Of a DNA stretch of 64,000 nucleotides, positions 11,891-25,754 are shown in pieces; positions within the stretch are counted from its first letter, which is position 1; each line of letters begins with the position of its first letter. The position numbers and the translations under genes are program-made. The notes under the pieces are model-generated. The model worked only from the letters and a program-made list of their open reading frames with translations, made no database searches and was not told where the DNA came from. The DNA comes from Vanessa cardui (Eukaryota; Arthropoda; Insecta; Lepidoptera; Nymphalidae). The DNA is taken from positions 3,598,501 to 3,662,500 of the forward strand of contig NC_061124.1 in the NCBI RefSeq assembly GCF_905220365.1, given 5' to 3'.

Positions 11891-12194
11891 AATGAACAAT
11901 GAATAAATATTCATAGTAGTGAAAAAAGTTGTATGTCGTCTTATGGTGGGAAGGTTAATTACAGCATTTATGTATAGCAGGTCAAAGTAAACTTCTTAAT
12001 ATGACTGACGTACGACCAAGTTGATTGAAGCTGAGCAAAAACAAAATAGCATTATAAAACAATTTGAGAAAGGAAGCAAAATCGTTTGTTTTATTGGGTT
12101 TTTATTTGGTGATAATTTCCATGCAAATTTTTAGAATAAAAATAATGATACAATAACAATTAGCTTAGTATTAATAATGACATCGAGTTATATA

Positions 12195-12480
12195 GGAGAA
12201 CAAGCGACCCGCCCAGCTTCGCACGGGTGCAATACTGATACTAAATATACGACAAAATTTGTTTATTTATGACATCACATCAGAAACTTCTACAATTACC
12301 AGTGTTTCCTAATTTTATAGTCCATGTTATATAAAAAACCTTTCTGTCGTATCATTCTATCTATTAAAAAAACTGTACCAAAATATAGGTAATAAATATA
12401 TAGGTAAGCATACATAGGGACAAACATCGGTATGTGACTTTGTTTTCTACTATGTAATGAAATAATAATGATGATAATGA
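12195..12480 (+). repeat. Diverged copy of the middle block of the 1.7 kb inverted unit
   Basis: It follows the same order as 23215-23460: 'cagcttcgcacgggtgcaat', 'actgatactaaatata', 'gacatcacatc', 'cagtgtttc' and 'gactttgtttt.tactatgta'. This shows that the middle block exists as an independent dispersed element. Confidence 0.55.
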
Positions 12481-13990
12481 TAGGGAGAGCGACCAAGCGC
12501 ACTCACGTGACGTTGTTCGTGTATAACATTTATTATTGTTAAATTCCCATTAAATATAAAATCCAACAGTCTATCGTTAATATACATAAAATTACTTCAC
12601 TTAATGCTGATCGAAATCTGATTACGTGATGAGACTAATTTAGTCATTAATACAAATAACACGCAATACTTCGTGTGTGTGCACGTGATTTCGAGTTCAA
12701 TAACACTTTAAAAGGGGATAATTACAAATTATATGACAAGATAGATGTTACTTATAGGGTCAAATAAATGAAAATAGATATTTTGTACTTTGAAAAATAC
12801 TGTCATAGTCTCTGCGTCTTGTATATTTCCAGCAGCACCATCTTAAAGTCTTTGAACTAGTAAGCCAGATGTTTTCAAATTAGCTTTACATTATCAAATA
12901 CTGTAGTATTTATATAAAGAAAACTATTAAATACGTTAAATGAATTATAAATTTAACAAAAACCAAATAAAACGATAAATAGTCTATGACACAGTAATTA
13001 TGTGATCGAATACGCAAATTTCGCACCAAAAATGAGACAACCTCTGACCATCGCGGGTTTTTTTTTTTTTATACTACGCCACAAGGAATTAACTTATTCG
13101 GTGGGTATATTGTTAAGAATAATTAAACGTATTTTTACTTATTACAGTGTAATATATTGAATATAAGTAATTTTTAGTTGACCATCATACTTGAGCTACG
13201 AATAAATGATATAAAAAATAACGTAAAACTTACGTATGTAAGAACACGAAGGTGCGTGTACTTTTAAAGATTTAAAGCTCCGGTTTTTGTTCTGATTTTA
13301 ATCAATATTAAAATAATGTAATGTCTGTAATACAATGCCATTGTTTCGGTATCGATGGCAGAATGTAAAAATAGTCTTTTGTTGAAGTTTAAGCAGAATA
13401 ATGTTAATATGAATAAGTGGCTTGTGCAAAGCTTACAGTATATATTTTTAAAAATGTTTTTGCAATTCAAGCACATTGCGTTCTTAATAGGTTATTATGG
13501 CATTCATATTAATTATTCATCTAAATATATTACATTATTAATGTTAAAAAATAATTTATATGAAATATTTAATCTTTCCAAACTGTTAGTTTACAAATAT
13601 TTTTAAATTTTAAAATTATCAATAGGGACACTGATAGAAACTCATTATGGTCGGTTTTTGTTACAATATTTATATAATGATAAGAAAAATCAATAATTAA
13701 GAACAAAGTGTAACAATACCACGACTATGACATACCAGTCTATGAGCCACTGACCACGTAGAGTCTAATTTGTCAGTCGAATTAAAATTCGGTTTGAGTC
13801 CCTTAGGATCCTCATTGTCCAGGTAACGGTACCACCACTCGTGGCAAACTGTCACGAATTATAATATTCCCATTACCACAACCACTGTCTAATGAGCCGA
13901 AGTAAGCCCAATTTCGTTGAAACAATTGTTTAAAATCAACTAGCATTTTAAATCTAAAACAGTACCTGCAGAAGGTTAACAAATAAATAT

Positions 13991-14169
13991 TTAATGTTAG
14001 CGCCGCAGTTTAGTATTATTTTAATATTTCATTATCATGTATTTGTAGAGATGTATTAAGGTTAAATGTTTAAGAATCACCGGTAGGTAGCACTTAAGAT
14101 GTTTTTTAAGTTACGAAAAAAAAAAAACAATTAATCTTAGCGCCGCAGTTTTGTATTATTTTAATATTT
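13991..14169 (+). repeat. 39-base direct repeats flanking a short dispersed repeat
   Basis: Direct repeats at 13991-14029 and 14131-14169 ('ttaat.ttagcgccgcagtt' followed by 'ttattattttaatatt') lie exactly 140 bases apart. They enclose copy 2 (14058-14115) of the block found at 11838-11890. It looks like an insertion between a duplicated target or a partial tandem duplication. Confidence 0.55.
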
Positions 14170-16073
14170 TGTATTTTTTCAACCGCCAGGTCCGTTAGTA
14201 TTTAAAAAATATATCAATATTTAGATTTATTAATACGCCATTGGATGCAATATGATTAACCCAAAATAAACGCAACCTGCTTGGAATACTATTCTGCGTT
14301 CCAAAATTAGAACAAACGACATATAAGAAATACATAACACAACCTGTGTTAATAGAATTTAATGATAGTTGTTTGTTACAAATACTTTCTCATTAATTAA
14401 TGATGATCGTGGAAAACTCTCACCGCGGTCACTATTAATTCAAGTTAATAAATCTTAATTCCACTAATGTTTTTATAAAATTATTTTGATGGTCAATCTC
14501 ATACAAGAAACAATTTGTTTTTGAGGTTTTAATAAAGATAACATCCCGGAAGACAGCGTTGTTTACAAGTACATCTTTGGATTGTTCATTGTTTTCCGAG
14601 ACAAGGCATCCATCATGTTACATATAATTAAAAATACATTTTGTTTTTCAAGTTTTAAAACAAACGACTCAATAAATATTATAAATTCTTCATGGAATAC
14701 TATTCAGAAATATAATTATTAGAACTAGGATTTTTTATAGTGAAATAGTCTGTTAGTATGGCTTCATTAAATGCAATAAGACGGAATGCCATAAGTTTTT
14801 TATTGCTTATTACACTCATTTATGGGATAGTATACGATTTAAAAAAATGACATATATGTTTATGTCATCGGAAAAATGATTCGTTAAACATCAAGAACCT
14901 ATTAATTACAGAAGATTCTCACTGATTACTATGATAATGATTTTTCTTTATTATTATTATTTTCTAAAGTTTTTATGTATATTTTTGGTTACTACAAAGT
15001 ATGTAGGTACCAAGGAGGCTGTATACCTGGGTACCAATTGAAAATGATAAATCACGCCGGCGCCTCTGACCAGTCGACCTTTTAATGGGAATTCGATACG
15101 ATGTATAGCATTTCGTACTTATATTTCATCGCAATTATAACGATGGGTCTTTTTTCATGGCGTACATGTAATTTAGTCTTACGAAGGTCCTGTACAACGA
15201 AGTGGAGTCACCTTGAAATTATATATAACAATATGGATTTATTGCCATGATTAAAAAATGTTTCAAATAAATAATTATGGTACTTAAACTGTTAACATTG
15301 TACTAAATTTATTTAATTATTCGTAATGAGTAGTTTATCAAGAAAGTTTGGACTTTTTTTTAAACATACAAAATAACATAAATCGAGTATTTTTAGTTTG
15401 TTTTGAAATAATTACTTTTAGACTCTGTTCTGACTCTCAAAACGATATGCAATTAAAATTACACAATTAATTAAATTGTGCACGATCGATCATGCATTCC
15501 TTTTTTTATCCATCCATAATGCAATAGCAATTTACCAGTTTATCTGACATCAGCAATAAAGAAATATGTTCAATTTATAAGTTTAATGTTTTTTACAAAC
15601 GAAGGTAAGCTATCTTAAACCATTATTTATCTACATCCGTGAATGCTGACTTTTTTACTCTGTGCCATATTTTCCCGGTAACGATGATGAGTTAAAAACA
15701 GACGCTGAAACGTTTTTATTATCTTCCTTATTACTTTACGAGAGAAATCTAGACTTTAAAGCATCATACAACCAAAATAGTTAGTTGCAATACATGTAGT
15801 TCTTTATTACATTGTTCGTGTATGTAATGACAATATCTTTTTGGTGTTGTTATGTATCTACGGACTTGTATATTTTTCTAATTATTTAGTACTTAATATT
15901 TTTTTTAGTTTTTAATAATTTATTACTTTTATGTCTCATAAGGTTTTTATGTCTCTATTAATACCATTTATACAGTTATAACATATAAAAATATATATGT
16001 ACAATATTATAGAGAAAATAATTCTTATTGTATGACATTAACATTGTTAATGAAACTAACTATATTTTATAAC

Positions 16074-16350
16074 TAGCAGTATCCGCGACATCGTGCGCGT
16101 TTGAATTTAACAAAAAAGTTATCGTTGTAACTAAGTTACTCCTTATTGCACTAGTTTTCCGCCTGTAAAAGTCCCGTCATAATCGGTCCAGCCGTTCCAG
16201 AGATTAGCCAGTATAAACAGACAGACGGACAAAATTAGTAAAAAAATATACATTGCTGTATGTACCGTATATACATAAATATGCATTTAATAAAAAGCGA
16301 TTATTTTAATATTACAAACAGACAATCCAATTTTAATTATATTTATAGAT
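16074..16350 (-). mobile_element. Helitron-like non-autonomous element
   Basis: It begins 'aactagcagtatccgcgaca', continues with 'gtgcgcgtttgaatttaac' and 'ggtccagccgttccagagat', and ends 'aatattacaaacagacaatc'. This is the reverse layout of 8385-8638. The ACTAG end corresponds to the CTAGT terminus on the other strand. Confidence 0.5.
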
Positions 16351-18043
16351 AAGCGCGTCTAATTATAAAACAGCATTTTTTGTTATATAGTATAAAGATT
16401 CACGGTAAGTAGCCGATTAATATTCAAGTGACAAATACCTCTCCTGATTAAGGTATTCGTTGCTTATATACTGCAGCTCCAATGAGAACCGACGTACATA
16501 TATGGGCTGTGTTAATAATGTGTTCAACTAGAAGATATGTATATTGTAAATAAATCTACCAGTTCAGAGATAGTTGCAAGGTTACGGTCTCAAGACTAAG
16601 ATTAACATATTCCATTCCTGGTTTTTCATTGTTACCGTTATGTTAATTATACTTTTGAAGTAAGTACGTTATTGGTATTCTTGTCAGTAGAAATGATCAT
16701 CTATAAGGGTAGAAATGACGGTGTAGCAAATATCAAGTACCAGGTTGGATTGTTGCGAATTAATGTAAGTTTTTGAATACGATTAGGTGAAAATTTGAAT
16801 AAATACTAGTTGCTATCATAGTGATTTTAGATATTTTTTTATGTGATAAATAATATTGTTTTTTGTTTGAAATTCAAATTTCATGTATTTTTATTTGCAG
16901 TATTCTTAGAAAACTAACCAGGGTGGTCTCTTAGAGACTTTTCAGGAGAAACGAAATCGAATAGAATGAAATGAATGAAAAATTCATTCATTCAATCTTC
17001 ATTTATAAGATTTTCTTTTTCATATGTATACTGGTTATAATGGCTAGATTTGTTGTAACATCATTGATTTTTATCCCGTACAAACCCAATATAAACAAAT
17101 AATAACTTGAGTTCGACAAATGGTCATAATTTGAACATTAATTGTCGTTATTGAAAATTTGAGAAAAATATTTATAAATTTGGAGGCTCCGACATATTAA
17201 ATGTTATTTAATTTTTTATTGATAACAATAAAGCTGGTCAATAAATATTAAATAAAAAGTAACAATTTTTAAACTGAACAAAAATTTTACCGGTTTTCTT
17301 TTAGTATTTGAAATAACCTATAATATATATGAATAATCCATCATAAATGTGATCACGGATTATTTGTGAATTATACAGTCTCATAACAGCCTTCTCAAAG
17401 TTGGTACAATTTTATTCGAAAATATAAATTCAAGCCAACAATTTTTGCTGTCTGAATTATAGCTATCGTTTAACAATGATTTACTCCTAGTTTCTTTAAC
17501 TTTGATTAAAGTCAGATTAATTGATTTTATTAGTTATAAATCGAAAGCAGCCGATTAATAACGTGTATAAAGAATAAGTGATAATGGATTCGAAAACCCT
17601 CTATGAGATTGTAAAATGAAAAAAAATAAAATTTAAATAAAAAGTGATACAGCCGTTCTGTTTTTATAAGTTGTGTCAATAATCAACAACCTTGTCAATA
17701 TTCCAGTAGTGTTCAGGTGCAATGACTCCGCACTGACACAGATTTCAGTTTGATGTCTAGACGTGCCTTATTCGAACCAAATTATTTACGACTGTCCTTA
17801 CCAATAAAACACTATAGCTGTTACTAATGCATAACAATTTCATCTAATTACAATACAAATTCTGTTGTACTATAAGAATCTAGTGACAGGTGAATACAAT
17901 TCAATTCGAAAAAAGAATAAACGTATTAACGGTCTTTTTTCACGGTTTTGATGAACTGGTGATTTTTAAGGCATAACTACAAAAAATACATACAATTAAC
18001 TGCTTACATAGAAAATAAAATATATTTACTTAAAACTTTAATA

Positions 18044-18627
18044 AAAATTTTAACAAAAAGAAAAACCGACTTCAAACAAAACATTTTTTTAAAACAAATG
18101 AATATGCACGAAGAAGTAATAAAAATAATTGCGTATTCAACATATTTTTTAGAGTCTTCCTAAGTTAAATGAAATGAAAAATATTAGACTACTTAAAAGT
18201 CGATTAACGATTATATCATGTATTTATAGTTATTGGTATATTTGGAGCCGGTGTCAGCCACGGTGCCCTTGCCCCAACAATCAAAAGAAAAAAGCGATAC
18301 GAGCCCCTTGATTGATCCAGTATATTATTGTGTAAAAGGTAATTTGTAAAAAACATATTTGTTAAAGTATTCTCGTATTGTTTTTTGATAGATATACTGT
18401 AGGGTTTTATTGGCTGACACCGACTCCAAATATAACAATAATTATAACTACATGATATAATCGTTAATCGACTTTTAAGTAGTCTAATATTTTTCATTTC
18501 ATTTAACTTAGGAAGACTCTAAAAATATGTTGAATACGCAATTATTTTTATTATTTTTTCGTGCATATTCATTTGTTTTAAAAAAATGTTTTGTTTGAAG
18601 TCGGTTTTTCTTTTTGTTAAAATTTTT
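18044..18627. repeat. Foldback: 217-base inverted arms, 150-base loop
   Basis: The arm at 18044-18260 pairs with 18411-18627 nearly completely, from 'aaaattttaacaaaaag' at the outside to 'ggtgtcagcca'/'tggctgacacc' at the inside. The loop (18261-18410) is unique sequence. Confidence 0.85.
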
Positions 18628-19748
18628 ATTTATTTTTTGATTTTAAGTGAAGCTTGTGAATTTGACTAACTAATTTTTCTTAATATGGATAGATTAAGCG
18701 TTCCGTTTATATGAGTCAGAAACTACTTCGAGGACAATTTCAAAGGAAACTTGCGAATAAAGCAAAAATAGACTTTCGAAAATGCGACTTTAATATGTCA
18801 TGTGGCGTAAATTACAAGGATCCCTCGAAAGAGCTGTAATCGACCTCAGCAAAAAATATTTGAAAAAGAGCTAATATATGTCGTACATCATATGACATCA
18901 CATCACATACACAAAATTTGATTAAAGATAGTAAGAAATTCTGCCTCATATCGCACCCTAACTGCGAGCCGTATAGGAGTTCCATCACTACATAGTATAA
19001 AACAAAGTCGCTTTCTCTGTCCCTATATCTTTAAATCTACGCAAAGGATTTTGATGCGGTTTTTTTTAAAAGATAGTGTGATTCAAGGGGAAGGTTTGTG
19101 TATATAATACATGAACAATATAGTAAAGAAACACTGATAATTTTAGAAGTTTGCGATGTGATGTCGTAAATAAACAAATTCTGTAGTATATTTAGTATCA
19201 GTATTGCACCCGTGCGAAGCCGGGGTGGGTAGCTAGTTAATTATAATATTCGACTATGATAATTACATAAACATAACCACATTACGGAAGGTGACTCAAA
19301 TATCCAAATAACCTATAAATAAAAGATTCGACTGAGTATCGCTAACGTGCTCCTCAGAATTGTTCCGTTCCCTTCCGTTCCGTTACTTTGTCATGGATCC
19401 TGTGCTCAGAACCTTACCAAACTTGCACCAAATTACCCTTGAAGTATATATTTTATAATAAAAAAAGAATTATCAAAATTGGTTAACGTGATTTTCAGTT
19501 ATTCACCTATTTGTCGCGCATATACATAATGCAAATTTAAGACTTATGTCGTTTTCATATGGATACCATCATCGGAAAAAAAATAAAAAAAAAATGGGAC
19601 CCCACGGGAAGCACTACCTTTCAAACAAAAAAAAATTATCAAAATCGGTCCACCCAGTGAAAAGTTATGAGGTAACAAACATGAAAAAAAAAGAAAAAAA
19701 AAATACAGACGAATTGATAACCTCCTCCTTTTGGAAGTCGGTTGAAAA
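18044..19748 (+). mobile_element. 1.7 kb foldback-containing unit, copy 1
   Basis: It has three blocks. The first is a 585-base foldback (18044-18627). The second (about 18640-19240) includes 'gcacccgtgcgaagccgggg' and a terminal 'ctagtt'. The third (19240-19748) is AT/A-rich and ends 'ggaagtcggttgaaaa'. Both outer ends carry the 'accgacttc'/'gaagtcggt' word in inverted orientation. The same 1.7 kb is repeated, inverted, at 22693-24401 with scattered mismatches. No transposase is encoded, so it is non-autonomous; the 68-codon Lys-rich frame at 19546 is not a gene. Pieces of this unit are familiar dispersed repeats in butterflies and moths (general knowledge). Confidence 0.8.
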
Positions 19749-22692
19749 ATAAGTTGTTTAATTACATTTTAGTAACCTTTACACATAAAATTTTTTGAAC
19801 ATAACATATTTAACATTGGCTGAAATTATTAATCTTGATCAATAATATTAGTTTTAAAAAAATCAAATTTAATTCCTCGTTATTATTACCACAATTTGTA
19901 CACTATCTCTGAGTGAGAGAGTCTAGACTCTACAGAGATAAACAAAGAGCATGTTTTAGATCCCTATTAATTATAATAAAATAAAATAAAATTGTTAAGA
20001 AGCTTATATATTACATACCAATTAAAATCAACCATACCATCACTTCTGAATGTAGATTCAACCGAAAAAAATCAATGACAAATTCATTAGTTACTATAAT
20101 ACGGATTTGTATATTTACTACATTTTACGTATTATGTATTTATTATTATTACATATCCCACCTTAAAATCAAACAATATTATACATTAGTCGTTACTTTT
20201 TGGTCTAGATAATTTGTGACTGCTTAAATGTATTTTTTTTTATTATTATAAATTTAAACAAATAAAACTAAAAAAACGAAATTACACGCTAAATGTTTTC
20301 ATTTGTTATCAACGAAATTAATCTATATTATTTTTATTGTTTTTTTTTATAAGGATAATGCAATATTCATTTTGTTTAATACTTTATAGTAAGAAAGGAA
20401 CGTCATCAGTCACGAAATCGCGTAGAGGAGTTCACAAGGGCGTACCGATCGCTTAGCTTACAGAGAGTGTCTGTGGGTGTCCAAATGCATTGTTCGATAC
20501 AACAATGGTGCCATCTATGCAATATCACTGTAACGAGAAACATAGCTGTGCATAAAAATAGCAAAAATTGTGCACGTGAATTTGATTTCTATTACTCAAG
20601 CGTAGAGGGGAGAATTACTTGCACATAAAGAGTAATTGCTAGGATTTCATGTCGCAAGATCGAATACAACTTAATGTATGCTAGACTTGCATCCAATTCA
20701 AGGATTCCTTAGTCATCTGTTTAGGTGTTGACAGCATAACTATTGGGTTACAGATCCCACATCTGTTGCCTAAATATTTTCTATTGTTTGATGTTTTCTT
20801 TGTTTTATATTTGTATGATAATTAATGAAAGCCACGGTCTCTGTGGAAATGTTTTTATGTAAGAGGTCATTTAATAACATTTTAAATACTTACTTTAAAA
20901 TACTTTTAGATTTAGTTTAAGTTCATTTTCAATAAATATTTATAACATAGCGTTTACAATTTTATTTAGATTACTGTTTTAATATTAATTCAAGTTATTT
21001 TCAAACTGGATACTTTTAGTTTCCAAGTTATAACTAATTTGTTTAGGCAAGGTCAGTTCTTGTAAAACCAAATCATTAAAACATTTTTGTATCTTTATTG
21101 TCGAAAAAAAAATCAGTGAAATATTTCATGAAAAATATATATGTATATGAAAGTTGAAATAGAAAGGTATTTGTTAATTTTGAGGACTATTAAAATATTC
21201 CGCAATTACGTTAACAATTTGTTTTAAGCGTTTGACGAAATCCCTGCGTCGTGCAGGAGTTGATGTACAGCAATTGTTAAAGTTACCGCTTTATTACAGA
21301 TGTCATGATGAACCTAAATACCAGGAAAAATAATCATTGTCTGTTGCCAACTTGGGTAGGGTTGGGAGAGGAAGGAAATTAGTGCAACTGTTTACAATTT
21401 GTGTTAATTATTTATTCGATTAATATTTTATCCATCTTATTCTTATTATTGATGCAACCAATTCATTGGTTCAAGCCTTACTGTAGGGCTTCATATACAG
21501 TGATAGAAAAATACGGTTGATACAAAGCTTTCAAATAATCTATACTTTCGGCTGTAACATTTTTTAAATATACAATTAAATTATAATTTTAAATATAAAT
21601 AACTTGCTATTTGCTTAATCATTATTTGAACTTTCTTTTACTTCAAACTATGCTATATATACATAAATGTTACTAAGGAACACTATTTTATATTATTATC
21701 TTTGAAATATTTAATCAATACCAGGGTAGCACCAAAATTTGTAAATTTCAAAATTAAATTCATAATAGGTACGACTCCAATCAATCAAAAGTTCTCTGAG
21801 ACGCTTAAAAATTTTTCAAACATATGTTATACACAAAAATCATAATATACATAGCAAATGTTTAAATATAATATTATAATTCACCGCCTATACAACTAGC
21901 TTGTCTGCGCTGCCTGCGGTGACGCAACGTGCAGATGCGTTGCGTAAAGGCATTTTAGCATGCTGTCAGAGCTTTCTCGTTCGAACGTATTCGAAGAAGC
22001 ACCCGCATGCATTTGTTTCTTGCCAAGCGAAGAGGGCCGTGAAATCCGCCTCTGTTTGTCACATCACCGTAACGCGGGTGACGAATCGAAAAAGACGTAA
22101 CCGAGTTTTGATACCGTTTGAGTTTGTTTCCTACAATTCGGTTGCTTTGTAACGGTTTTGAGGCTTAAATTGTTTTTACTAATTTTGAATGTACCTTTTA
22201 ACAGTTTTACTTTTGTTGCTTTATAAAATATTATTATTTTTAATTGCCGTTTATTTCGTGAAGCAAAGTCCGTAATATTCAAAGGATTAATATTCGTGGG
22301 ATCAGAAAACATACATAAGTATAAATTTTGATGAAACACAAAAATGAAACCAATTTTAAAATCATATTGTCAATTGAAAACTGTTTGACATATTATCTTC
22401 GAAATTCGAATACAATCTAATTATAAAATAGTTCTAAATGTTGTGGGACCAAATAAGTATGATTTTTTTTTTATCTATATTATATAAAATCTATTTAAGA
22501 TAGAAGTTGTATTCTTTTGCGAAATTAATGTAGGTACGTTATTCAATACAAAAATTACCCTCCCAGTATAGTTGTAAACACAAAGAAATAGTTAAAAACT
22601 ATTTAAACCATACGTAAAGTTGGCGATATGTGCATAAAATTAAAATTACTTGTATTCGTCCAAAAAGAAAGAGGGATTCTTGAGCGCGATTC
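19749..22692. other. Spacer between the two inverted 1.7 kb copies
   Basis: It is 2.94 kb of mostly AT-rich sequence with no recognised gene. Two patches stand out as less AT-rich: 20395-20640 and 21890-22160. Neither shows a protein I recognise or paired splice sites. Confidence 0.5.
21890..22160. other. GC- and CpG-rich patch of unknown role
   Basis: About 270 bases with many CG dinucleotides sit inside very AT-rich DNA. An 83-codon frame runs through it but begins at a non-ATG codon and resembles no family I know. It could be a promoter-type island, an old exon or a transferred fragment. Confidence 0.4.
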
Positions 22693-24401
22693 TTTTCAAC
22701 CGACTTCCAAAAGGAGGAGGTTATCAATTCGTCTGTATTTTTTTTTTTTTTTTTTTTTTTAATGTTTGTTACCTCATAACTTTTCACTGGGTGGACCGAT
22801 TTTGATAATTTTTTTTTTGTTTGCAAGGTAGTGCTTCCCGTGGGGTCCCATTTTTTTTATTTTTTTTTCCGACGATGGTATCCATGTGAAAACGACATAA
22901 GTCTTAAATTTGCATTATGTATATGCGCGACAAATAGGTGAATAACTGAAAATCACGTTAACCAATGTTGATGATTCTTTTTTTATTATAAAATATATAC
23001 TTCAAGGGTAATTTGGTGAATGTTTGGTAAGGTTCTGAGCACAGGATCCATGACAAAGTGACGGAACGGAAGGGAACGGAACAATTCTGAGGAGCACGTT
23101 AGCGATACTCGGTCGAATCTTTTATTTATAGGTTATTTGGATATTTGAGTCACCTTCCGTAATGTGGTTATGTTTATGTAATTATCATAGTCGAATATTA
23201 TAATCAACTAGCTACCCACCCCGGCTTCGCACGGGTGCAATACTGATACTAAATATACTACAGAATTTGTTTATATACGACATCACATCGCAAACTTCTA
23301 AAATTATCAGTGTTTCTTTACTATATTGTTCATGTATTATATACACAAACCTTCCCCTTGAATCACACTGTCTTTTAAAAAAAACCGCATCAAAATCCGT
23401 TGCGTAGATTTAAAGATATAGGGACAGAGAAAGCGACTTTGTTTTATACTATGTACTATGTAGTGATGGAACTCCTATACGGCTCGCAGTTAGGGTGCGA
23501 TATGGGGCAGAATTTCTTACTATCTTTAATCAAATTTTGTGTATATGATGTGATGTCATATGATGTACGAAATGTAGTTGGTCTTTTTCAAAGTTTTTTT
23601 GCTGAGTTCGATTACAGCTCTTTCGAGGGATCCTTGTAGTTTACGCCGCGTGACGTATTAAATCCGCATTTTCGAAAGTCTATTTTTGCTTTATTCGCAA
23701 GTTTCCTTTGAAATTGTCCTCGAAGTAGTTTCTGACTCATATAAACGGAACGCTTAATCTATCCATATTAAAAAAAAATTAGTCAACATCAGCTTCACTT
23801 AAAATCAAAAAATAAATAAAATTTTAACAAAAAGAAAAACCGACTTCAAACAAAACACTATTTTAAAACAAATGAATATGCACGAAAAAGTAATAAAAAT
23901 AATTGCGTATTCAACATATTTTTAGAGTCTTCCTAAGTTAAATGAAATGAAAAATATTAGACTACTTAAAAGTCGATTAACGATTATATCATGTAGTTAT
24001 AATTATTGTTATATTTGGAGTCGGTGTCAGCCAATAAAACCCTACAGTATATCTATCAAAAAAACAATACGAGAATACTTTAACAAATATGTTTTTTACA
24101 AATTACCTTTTACACAATAATATACTGGATCAATCAAGGGGCTCGTATCGCTTCTTTCTTTTGATTGTTGGGGCAAGGGCACCGTGGCTGACACCGGCTC
24201 CAAATATACCAATAACTATAACTACATGATATAATCGTTAATCGACTTTTAAGTAGTCTAATATTTTTCATTTCATTTAACTTAGGAAGACTCTAAAAAA
24301 TATGTTGAATACGCAATTATTTTTATTACTTTTTCGTGCATATTCATTTGTTTTAAAATAGTGTTTTGTTTGAAGTCGGTTTTTCTTTTTGTTAAAATTT
24401 T
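22693..24401 (-). mobile_element. 1.7 kb foldback-containing unit, copy 2 (inverted)
   Basis: It is the reverse-strand counterpart of 18044-19748 over its full length. It starts 'ttttcaaccgacttccaaaa' and ends 'ctttttgttaaaatttt'. Its own foldback occupies 23818-24401. Differences include a longer T-run at 22739-22760 and scattered substitutions, so the copies are related but not identical. Confidence 0.8.
23818..24401. repeat. Foldback of copy 2
   Basis: The inverted arms repeat the 18044-18627 structure. 'aaattttaacaaaaagaaaa' at 23818 pairs with the complementary end at 24401, and the loop carries 'ggttttattgg' and 'ggcaagggcaccgtgg' equivalents at its two ends. Confidence 0.8.
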
Positions 24402-25754
24402 ATATTGTACTAATTGGATTTAATAAGAAAATGAAATATATTTACGATCATTTTTTTTAATTTAAATTTATTGATTACAGAAAGTATATCAATAAGGTCG
24501 TTACTCAAAAAAAAATTATGTATGTAGGTCAATGTACTTACTTAATATGAGCTTGTAACTTGATTATTATAGTAGGTTGTTTTAAAGCGGAAGCAATAAT
24601 GTCTATTACATAAATATGCTGCTCTACCTTATATTAGACCTTCTTAATGTCAAGTTATTTAATTTTAAATAGAGTCGTAAATTAAGGTGAACAGGGTAAT
24701 CATCTAATCATTTGCAATCAAAGTGTGCTCATTCGATATCACATCGATGTTTCATGTTTCTGATCAGTTTATGTTTCTGAAAATTAAATACATACATGTA
24801 TTGAATACAGTTCCATACTTTGATATCCTATCAATGAGGTCAAATTTAATTTGAATTCTATAGTGACGTAGTAGTTCTCTTTGTTAATAAGTATAACAAT
24901 TATTAATTGTAATTTCAATGACAACAAATAATACACGTCCGGAAAGAGATCAGGCGTAAAACAAACGGCTTTTCACGAATTCAGAAGTACAGGAGTGTAC
25001 ACTCTTCCAACTGCCATATTGAGTTTATTGATACCTCGTTGGGCTTACTTATTCGATGTAATATATAACGTTGGAGTTTGAACCTAGGATGTCGTAATCT
25101 GAGACCTTAAATCTAGCCAATAGATCAAGTACGCAGTCAATAAATAACCACTGCAAAGGAACATCCTAGATTAAATAGCTGATACCGCATTCATCATATT
25201 AATAGTTTATTTTTTTTTATTTCATGGAGTGCCAGTAATTAATATGCCTAGGTCAACAATTACTTCCTTTAACTGCCTCCCTAAGATAATTAAAAAAATA
25301 AGCATATCTTAATGACATAAGATCCAATAAATTGATTTTTATTTTTTATAATTAGGTTTTATAGCAATATTTCCGGTATATATTTTAAGGTTGTTGTAAA
25401 TATATAATTTATATTAGTTGATAAAATTACGCTAATACATTAAAATATATGTCTAACAAAACTCTTAAACGCGATAGCATGAATGTATGCCAACATACAG
25501 TGTTATGTAAGTGTGGTGTTACGGGGACGCGGAGTCCGAGCGGTCGCCGACCTCGCATTTTGGCGATTTCAATGGGTCTCGTTTACTAAGTACGACTTAT
25601 TATTGCGACTTATATAAATAAGTATAATAAGTTATAAATAAGTTAGAACAGTTAATGTTCGCCAGGTATATCTTTAATATTATTCTTAGGACAATATTTA
25701 AACATTAATTAAAATTGTAAATGTGATCAGCTATTTTAAGATAGATGGAGAACC

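Noticed and set aside
19546..19752. 68-codon Lys-rich frame
   Set aside because: It is A-rich repeat sequence in the 1.7 kb unit, with a counterpart in copy 2 at 22599-22826; composition explains it.
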